Below, piece by piece: positions 56,855-64,000 of a DNA stretch of 64,000 nt (within the stretch, counting starts at the first letter, position 1; each line of letters begins with the position of its first letter). This stretch comes from Oncomelania hupensis (lineage: Eukaryota; Mollusca; Gastropoda; Littorinimorpha; Pomatiopsidae). The stretch is taken from contig JBAHVR010000275.1 of assembly GCA_036898135.1 (NCBI GenBank), positions 124,001-188,000 on the forward strand, written 5' to 3'. The notes under the pieces were generated by a model. The model worked only from the letters and a program-made list of their open reading frames with translations, was not told the DNA's origin and did not search any database. The translations under genes and the position numbers were made by a program.

Positions 56855-57079
56855 TCAGATGTTTACTTTCACTGTACCACTACTAGTAGTATAGGAGCAA
56901 AATGAGCATGTGATTTTCCTACACATTTCATTATCATACTCATAGCAATAAAATATATTTTTAAACTGTGGAAGTATATCTAACTGGTGTTTAAAGTTAT
57001 TTATGCTTGGTGCATTATTAAGTGAAATAGCTAGATTAGTCCAGTTAGTAACAACTCTGCTAGAAAACAAAAACTTCAT
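56855..57079 (-). pseudogene. LINE C-terminal fragment
   Basis: Minus-strand SSRVVTNWTNLA followed by NNAPSINNFKHQLD matches the terminal motif of CR1/Jockey-type LINE proteins (RVV..WN.LP...V.A.S...FK..LD). Only this end remains. The 3' side runs on to TAAATGTGAAC-type sequence with no clear tail. Confidence 0.65.
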
Positions 57080-57776
57080 ATTTTAGTATTGGAATGCTGA
57101 ATAAATACTTTTCCTTCCAACATTCATGTAAAGAAAAAACAAACATCAGAACTGATAATTAATTTGAATTAACCAACGTGATTCTGAATCAACAATGGAA
57201 GGAAACAAAGTAGAATTAGATCTAGAACAGTGCTGTCAGTAGAAGAGGGATGGAGACGCAGCATGCCATGAAAGTGGCACTAGCTTCAATAGACTCCCCA
57301 CAGAAAAAGGGAAGAAAAAATGTTGAATTTTCACTGACACTAGCATCCATGGTTTTCTCATAATAATGGCACAAATACATAAGCACTCAAAGTAAATAAC
57401 TAACAAACGAAAAATCAACTAAAGCACAGCAACTTACCAGCGGCTCTTTTCAATTCAAGATGGCGACTTGTGCACACTTGTTTTCAAAAACTAGTTCCCT
57501 CTCTCTCCTTAGTGTGTGATTTCACGTCTACTTTTTACAGCACAAATGCTGCCGTGATACACACACGTGTGTTAAGGGTCGTGTGTGACCATCAATGAAT
57601 TTCCCGCGTTATGCTGCCTAAACCAATCACAGCTCGGATTATAATTTATGCATATTTTAGAGGTTAGGGAGTTCAAAAATCGCAATTGTGCATTATGCGG
57701 TCGGCAGCATAAAGAGCGAGGCAGCATAACGTGAGTGTGTAACCATACGATTGGCAGCCTAACGGAGTCAACACAA

Positions 57777-57812
<36 letters not shown>

Positions 57813-57816
57813 ATAC
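57080..57816. other. Unassigned, with GCAGCATAA repeats and CA repeat
   Basis: ATGCTGCC / GGCAGCATAA wording recurs four times at 57600-57760 in both orientations. A CA repeat lies at 57775-57808. ACACACGTGTGT sits near 57560. No gene. Confidence 0.5.
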
Positions 57817-57997
57817 CACATGCGCTTGTATCTGGACATGCGAGCGCCTATGCTTGTGACGCGTCTCCCTTTGATTCGCCTATGCCTGTGACGCGTCTCC
57901 CTTTGGTTAGATTGTGACGCGTCTCCCTTTGGTTAGTCACCCTTTGGCGTCTGTCTTTGGTTAGTCTCGCTCGCGTTGCCAGATACAAGCGCCTGTG
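57817..57997. mobile_element. Solo MITE with GCGCTTGTATCTGG ends
   Basis: About 180 bp. The left end CACATGCGCTTGTATCTGG and right end (reverse-complemented) CACAGGCGCTTGTATCTGG are inverted repeats that continue into the GCGAGCG block. Three GACGCGTCTCCCTTTG units occur inside. It matches the outer arms of the Tc1 palindrome at 26858-28641 and the fragment at 13214. The flanks are CA-rich, so a target duplication cannot be read. Confidence 0.82.
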
Positions 57998-58800
57998 ACA
58001 CACACGTTTGAATACACATTTGTAACTGAAACAAGTTCAGTATTCGACCATTGTGAAAACTTTAAGTTCCTTGATGACGTCATATTAATGGAAATAAGCT
58101 CACTGGCGATTGATCTCGGGCTATGTGGGATAATTATTTAGGACCCAGAAGGGTGTTTAACTGTAAATATCTCCCGAACTATTGGGAATTTTTGTGTCAA
58201 ACTTTAAGTATTCCTCAAACACTTCAAAGAGCATATTTCCTCAAATTTTAGTACATGTACTGATTGGTGAAAAAATAAATAAATAAACAATGACTGATTT
58301 TCAACTATACACAAATGGCTATTCTATGTGAGTCGTTTAAGACCCATACATTTAACAGAGAAAGAAAAGCGAATATTCCTGTCAGGACGATGTGGGTCGT
58401 TTAGGACCCATGCATTTCAAAGGGAGATTCTTCTGCATGTTTGCCTTTTGATAACAACAGGGAAACATAGGTAAAGTTCAACTCCAACTTGAGGAAGTAC
58501 CAAATTCCCGGCTCTTTGTTGACTGTTCTTCTTCTTCTTAGGTTGAGTAGCCACAATCTGTACTTTGATTCATTTGCTGCTGTTGATTGTTACTAAGGAG
58601 TAGAAGGGTGGGGGAGGGGGAGCGTGTTTTCCGTAGTGGCGTTTAAAAAAAGAGAAGAAGTATATTGTGTGCAGGATAATCTATGGCTACTTGCCATAGA
58701 CACAACTATTTATCCTCTTGTTTACGGTAATAATCTAGCACTAGTAACAGTTGGGAAGGAGGGACGTGGGGATGGTATGGGCAGATGAGTAGTTGTGTTG
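57998..58800. other. Unassigned, with a paired short motif
   Basis: A GTCGTTTAGGACCCATGCAT-type motif occurs twice (58329 variant and 58388), with another partial GGACCCA at 58141. No gene is recognised. Confidence 0.4.
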
Positions 58801-58820
58801 GGTGTGTCAAATGAGTCGAT

Positions 58821-60450
58821 TTAGAGAGCGTTCCAGTCCCTGATGGTGAGGGAAATGAAGGAGAACTTTCTGTAGCCTGTCCTGCACTGGATCAGCCGGT
58901 ACTGCAGGTCATGACCTCTGCGGATAGAGGCAGGCGCGGGTTGCAGCTTGCTGTGTCGCACCGGACTTGGCCATTTCTGATCTTCTTCAGAATGCCGAGT
59001 CTGGCTTTCTTTCGTCGGCTCTTGAGAGTGAGTAATCCTAGACATCCATTCATGGTGCTCACACTAGAGTGAGTAATCCTAGACATCCATTCATGGTGCT
59101 CACACTACAGGCAGCGGTTCAGAACGGAACTTGTTGGCCCCAGCTGATCTCCTTCTGGATTGTGACTCCCAGGTACTTTGTTGATGCCACTGTATGCAGT
59201 GTGTGACCGCGCAGTTGGTAGGAGCATGGCAGGGTTGTTCTGTGTTTGGAGACTGGCAGAACGACGCACTTGCCCTTATGGAACTGCATGTCCAAGCTTG
59301 CCTCCCGTTCCGCCAAGCGGTCGAGGTCGTAATGTGGCTAAGCCTGGTCTTCCTAACCAGCAATTGGTCTGTGGGCAGCAGTGTCGTCAGCAAACAGTCT
59401 GGACAGTGATGATAGGGCGTCTGGGAGGTCGTTGGTGTAAGCCAAGAAAAAAACAAGGGCCTATTATTGAAACTTGGGTGACCTCTGACCTAACACTGAT
59501 GTATTCCGACTGGGTTCCTTCAACCACGAATGTCTGACGCCAATCCGACAGAAAACTCTCAATTCAGTGGAGTACGTTACCTTGGACCACATAACGGCGC
59601 AGCTTGTAGAGAAGCAGACTGTGGTTAACTCTGTCAAAGGCTTTTGTCAGGTCTAGGACAAGCATGTCTGTTTGAAGGCCCGCTTCCATGTTGTCGAACA
59701 AGTCGTCCACTAGTTCAATAAGCTGTGTTTCAGCAGGAGCGCTGTCTTCTAAAACCATGCTGCTGTGGGTAGAGGATGTTGTTTCTCTCAAAGTGTCCCA
59801 TTGTTGAGGAAACCATGATGTGCTCTATCACTTTGCGGGTTATACAAGTCAAAGAAACAGGCGGTAATTCGTCGGGTCGTAGTGTTTCCCCTTCTTGTAG
59901 ATTGGTGCCACAAAGGTGCTTCTCTAGTCTGCGGGCACCTGTCCAGTTCCCAAGGACTGCTGGTAAATGCAGACCAAGGCTGATGCTACCTCCTGGGCTA
60001 CCTCCTTCAGGATGCGAGTACTGATCCCCCCCCCCTCCCTCATCTGGGCCAGAGCTTTAGGAGGATCCTCTTGATGCCCTCTTCAGAGATGCTGTCAAGC
60101 AGAGGAACGCCTCTGGACGGCATCTTACACTTGCCATTAAATTCCTCCTCAGTGTGCGTACTGCCATCCCCATCCACCGACCGAACTGTCTGTTCAGCAC
60201 CTCTGCTTTCCCTTTGGGGGTCACAACGCAGGATACCGTTGACCTTCAGAGGGGCTACTCGGCCGGCGGCTGACGATATCTGGTTTTTGATAAATAACAA
60301 AAAGCGCTTGTACTTAGGGGCTTGCTCTGATGGGTCTTCCGAGATCAAGGTGCTGTTCGCATATTCCCAGACAGTTCGGCGGAAGTGGCGCTGGGTTTCT
60401 CTACTGCGCTTCGTCATTTCTTCATTGTGTTTAGGGAAGCCAGTCTTCCT
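58821..60450 (-). pseudogene. CR1/Jockey-like LINE reverse transcriptase relic
   Basis: Minus-strand order: pre-RT linker with GVPLLDSISEEGIKRILLKL (60417-60040), then IYKKGKHYDPTNYRP (near 59870), DLTKAFDRVNHSLL (59640-59580), RLFADDTA (near 59400), LGVTIQKEISWG (59140-59180) and the C-terminal ISLTIRDWNAL (58830). The motif order is complete for RT, but the frame changes at least four times. The endonuclease is absent. Near 59026-59106 a 40-base segment (GAGTAATCCTAGACATCC...) is tandemly duplicated. Clade inferred from motif wording and the terminal RDWN.LP motif. Confidence 0.85.
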
Positions 60451-60627
60451 CTATCGCCTGTAGCCTACGCCCTCTCACGCCTGTTAATGAATCCGCGGAT
60501 AGTAGATATTATCCAGGGCTGATGACTTTTGTGCGAGATGTAGGCTTGAAGAAGCCTGGTCCAGAAGTAGTCCCACAGCACCTAATTGAGGACACCCTGG
60601 GCACTAAGGTCGCCAAAGTGAGAGAGG
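60451..60627. other. Unassigned sequence between two LINE relics
   Basis: Probably continues one or both relics. No frame is clear. Confidence 0.4.
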
Positions 60628-60689
60628 GTGCTGCTGATTGCTACTCTGAGACCTTCCCAATCGGCTTTGTTATATAAGAGAATTGACCT

Positions 60690-61092
60690 GGACACTGCCT
60701 TTTTCTTATGCACATGGATGTTGAATTCTATACTCTATAAGTCTGATATTATAAATACAGATATTACATCTAATGAGAAATACAAGGAACTCCGAATACT
60801 ACCACTCCCAAAACAATTTATATTTAATACACCTATCCTTATGTTCAAAATCACACACGGAGAAACACCTATCTTGCTATATTTTTTTACTAAGCCAGTT
60901 GATGGGCATAGACTTTATAATTATAAACTAACCCTCCTTCGCATTGATTTATACAAAAATTGCCTATCGTTTAATGGAGTTGCTGTATGGAACTCTCTCC
61001 CTCTGGAGTGTAAACATTGCGACACAATATTTTCCTTCAAAAATAACCTATGTAAGCTCTGCAAAATTAATTATAAAAGTGATATATTTTGA
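60690..61092 (+). pseudogene. LINE C-terminal relic, plus strand
   Basis: An open stretch to a TGA at 61090-61092 with ELRILPLPKQFIFNTPILMF, a KITHGETP block and FNGVAVWNSLPLECK, the usual C-terminal pattern of CR1/Jockey-type LINEs (L.LP......H, then [FY].G..WN.LP). RT is missing upstream. It ends just before an ATGT-repeat tail, which is probably its own 3' tail. Confidence 0.75.
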
Positions 61093-61180
61093 TTATGTAT
61101 GTATGTATGTATGTATGTATGTATGTATGTATTCATTTATGTATTTATGTATTTATGTATTTATTTATGTATTTATTATT

Positions 61181-61236
<56 letters not shown>

Positions 61237-61240
61237 ATTC
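61093..61240. repeat. TATG-type tail and ATC microsatellite
   Basis: TGTA/TTTA tetramers to about 61175, then about 17 ATC units to 61235. Confidence 0.93.
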
Positions 61241-61350
61241 TTGTTATAATAATAATAGTGATGATGGTGATGGTGATTGTTACACTCAGTTCGATGTTGG
61301 TGTTTTCTATCAGTATCTGATTCAGCCCCGATGCTTGAATTCCTGATAGT
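61241..61350. other. Short unassigned spacer
   Basis: Between the ATC array and the LTR. No features are seen. Confidence 0.4.
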
Positions 61351-61914
61351 TGTGTAACTCAGATTCGTTTATTCACGCAACCCGTCCAAACAGCATACAA
61401 GTCACAAAGTCGACGTATGAAGTTTTCCACTTTTATTCAGCACACATCAACAACTGCATACAATTCTCAATTCAACTCAACAACTTTCACAGCAACTTTC
61501 CAAATCACTATCAACAACTTTACTATCTATACAGCAACTCGGCACACGATTAAATAACCTCTCTCTTTTCTGGAACAATTTGGTATATGGTAGAAATGAC
61601 GTACTGCCACCAATCGAACTAAAGATCGTCATCACTGGCTTACGTCATTACACATTTCTTCTCCTTCCGGATCGTTCCTTCAAATTTCTACAATTATCCC
61701 GAATCTTCGATCGATAGTAAACAAGCCGATCCAGAAGATTCTACAACAATATCGACTAACGAAAATTATCAACGTTATACAAAACCACTCCTAACAACAA
61801 TGCAAACTCAAATCAAAGGTAAATAAACTCCATTATTGAATACTTTGCAGAACGAAACGATTAGATCTATCGTACACGTTTCCGACGTACTACCATTCGC
61901 GTTTCAACGTAACA
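61351..61914 (-). repeat. LTR of a second Gypsy-type element
   Basis: Minus strand TGTTACGTTGAAACG to GAATCTGAGTTACACA, about 564 bp with TG...CA ends. Directly inside it is the purine tract CTTGAGTGGGGGGTTA (61915-61930), which fixes this as the 3' LTR. The other LTR would lie beyond the window end. Confidence 0.8.
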
Positions 61915-64000
61915 TAACCCCCCACTCAAGAAGAAATTTACCTAATTTCTTTCAACAACGTTGAAACGTAATGCACAAACAAAGTCCACAATTGAAACTA
62001 ATTTAAGACTTTCTGAATACTGTAATTGCGCTCAGCTTATCTACACAGAGTCAATGGTTTTCATCTTCAAATCTGCCTGGATAATGTCAATGTTCACAGT
62101 TCATTCACACAGAGTCAAAGTTTCTCATCTGCAAGTCTCTCATTACCAATATTCTTAGTTCGTCCACACAGTCAATGTTCTTTCGTTCGCAAGGAATCAA
62201 CGCCCTCGTCAGTTGCGGTCGTCATCGGCCCAGGGTCAAAGACGATGATCACGTGGGCTTCCCCGGAATCAGTGCGTCCTCCGTTGTCTCCTTCTTCCAT
62301 CGGATGTCTGACGCAGTCGACGTTGTCAGCTCCCAGAATGCATTCGCTGGGTCTCACGGTCAGGTTGGCTTCTGCGAGACGGTGGAACAGCTCCCTCAAG
62401 GTCTGCAGATGCTCTTTCCAGGTCTGGGTGTGGACTTCAGGTTCGACCAAAGTCGTAGAGCCTGGGACATCATTGAAGCTATGGGGAAATTCGCCCATAA
62501 GGTCCTTGAGCTCCATCTTTTGACCTTCCGTCAAGCTTGGTCCTAGCTTAACATCATCGATGCCTTCTTTGCTGTGGAAGTCTCCCAGTTCCAACAGTTC
62601 TCCTCGCTGTCAAAGCTGTTGTCGGTCACAGCTGCTGTGGCTGCGTGCACAGTCTCTGATGGCCTTTCCACGTACAGCTTAAGGAGGTTGGCGTGGTATA
62701 TTCTTGGAATGCTGGCCGACCTTCACCTTTGTAGTCGTTTGATCCCCCCACGGTCTCCACTTCGTACGGGCCTTTCCACTGCATCAGCAACTTATTGTGA
62801 TCGGTAGGTAGCAGCACCAGCACTTTGTTGCCAGGGTTTAAACTTCCTGTTCACAGCCCTACGATCGTAGTAGTGCTCTTTCCACAGTCCCTGGGACTTC
62901 TTCCAGGTTTTTTCTCTGGCTATCTCGAGAGTCTGCTCCAGCTTCTCTCCCGTAGCTCAAACACGTACTGGTAGCTGTTTTTCTTCACCTCTGGGGTGTC
63001 CTACTTTCTTTCGTCCACAGTTCTTTCAGGATGTGCATCGGCCCCTCGGATGGTTTTCTTCCGTACAGCAGCTCGAACGAGGAGAAAAGCCGGTGGACTC
63101 CTGCGGTACTTCTCTGTAGGCGAAAAAGTAAGGCGTTGATGTAGCGATCCATTGTCTGGGCTGCTCGCTGCACAGTTTTTTTCTTCAGGGTGGGACTTCA
63201 GCGTAGCATTGAAACTTTTCGACAAGCCCGTTGCACATTGGATGGTAGGTGTCGTAGTCAAATGCCGGATGCTCAGCAGTCTGTTGACCTCCTTCATCAG
63301 TCAGAGACGAACTGCGTCCCGAGGTCTGTCCCAGAAATTTCTTCAGGCACTCCAAGTCTACTGAACATGTCCACACCAGTGCCCCTCTGCTACAGTTTTC
63401 AGTGTCAATCTTCTTCAGTGGCACTGCTTCTGGGTACCGAGTCCGCATAGTCCCCACTAAAGTCCCAGTACCCATCGATGACCTTCTTCACTCGGAGGTC
63501 TTATTTTCGCCGATTAAGTCTAAGGCCACCCTCTTGAAAGGTCGGTCGATCAGAGGCATCCTCTGCATAGGCACTTTCGGGACCCTTCCTCGAGGTAGGT
63601 TTGGTTCTTCTGGCAAATGTCATGTCACATGATCGGCAGAAACGGCTGACCGTCCGCATGAAGTCCTGGCCAGTAGAAACACCGGCCTGGAATTCCTGTC
63701 CTGACGTCTTTCTTGATGCCCTAGGTGAACCTCCCCCATGATTGAAGTCATGCGCTTACTTTTCCCATCACCTGGCGCCTTAAGGGGTAACGGTACCAGA
63801 TACTTGACGTAGTGGTTTTTTCCCCCTCCGTTGACCCCCCTCGGGTGCTGGAAGATTCGATACAGGATCTTGGCCCTTCACCTCAAAGTAGACCGTAACC
63901 ACTGCCCTTTTGGTCACGTGGTCTTTGGCGGTTCCTGTACTTGTTTAAAGTGCTATCAGCTTTTTTTTCCCCCCATCAGCTTATCCTCTGTCCACGATGG
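61915..64000 (-). pseudogene. Decayed second Gmr1-like element: integrase, then deleted reverse transcriptase
   Basis: Reading the minus strand from the window end: HHCC-type integrase finger pieces (SRFCRSCD near 63640), RYPEAVPLK and MCNGLVEKF of the integrase core (63475-63190), LLYGRKPSEGPMHILKELW (63070-63000), the GPY-type LMQWKGPYEV (62790), then LTEGQKMELKDLMGEFPHSF (62540) and EHLQTLRELFHRLAEANLTV (62430-62370) of reverse transcriptase. The RT core with its DD pair is deleted between the last two, and RNase H is gone. Frameshifts are frequent. Integrase before RT is the same order as in 49740-54383, and shared wording supports kinship. It continues past the window end. Confidence 0.85.

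Overview
This window is animal nuclear DNA made almost entirely of transposable elements, their relics and simple-sequence repeats. I see no bacterial-style operons, ribosome binding sites, rRNA genes or intact tRNA genes, and only one short candidate exon of a possible host gene. The content (BovB-like RTE LINEs, tRNA-derived SINEs with shared tails, Tc1-type and hAT-like DNA elements, Ty3/Gypsy elements with integrase ahead of reverse transcriptase, interstitial TTAGGG-type repeats) suggests a marine invertebrate, possibly a mollusc. The species assignment is inference only.

Region by region. 0.3-2.2 kb is a decayed LINE on the minus strand. 2.3-6.4 kb holds a family A retroposon with an RTE tail fragment inside it, then a 5'-truncated RTE with one nonsense codon. 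6.85-8.5 kb is a foldback element with about 0.5 kb inverted arms. 8.6-13 kb holds tRNA-type SINEs, three of them strung through a repeated short target, and LINE scraps. 14.1-15.2 kb is an 18-bp minisatellite abutting an internally deleted RTE. 16.3-16.9 kb is a SINE between two GATA arrays. 18.0-20.2 kb is a local tandem duplication split by a solo LTR. 21.3-25.2 kb is a family A retroposon carrying a full-length RTE whose 1035-codon ORF is open. 25.7-26.2 kb is a hAT-like non-autonomous element, 26.9-28.6 kb a Tc1 pseudogene inside a long palindrome, 29.1-30.3 kb a 1.2 kb hAT-like element. 31.2-32.4 kb is a second Tc1 relic cut by a SINE, and 32.7-34.7 kb another broken RTE. 35.4-36.5 kb is an 88-bp satellite with a SINE inside, followed by a second solo LTR, also carrying a SINE. 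38-44.2 kb is rich in family A copies and ends in a near-perfect 186-nt palindrome. 45.6 kb has the candidate host exon, followed by the second copy of the 1.2 kb hAT-like element.

The most notable object is 47,989-56,390: a complete Ty3/Gypsy-type element on the minus strand with nearly identical 1.67 kb LTRs, a 5-bp target duplication, a tRNA-Trp-like primer site and one open 1547-codon gag-pol frame in the order Gag, protease, integrase, reverse transcriptase, RNase H. That is the Ty1/copia order in a Gypsy-type element, as described for the Gmr1 group. A second decayed element with the same unusual order starts at 61.35 kb and runs off the window end. Between them are two CR1/Jockey-like LINE relics, a third LINE C-terminal scrap, and a solo MITE.

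The pieces do not form a host pathway. They form nested layers whose target duplications allow relative dating: family A before the RTE at 21.6 kb, satellite and solo LTR before the family B SINEs, and the Gypsy-type element among the youngest insertions.
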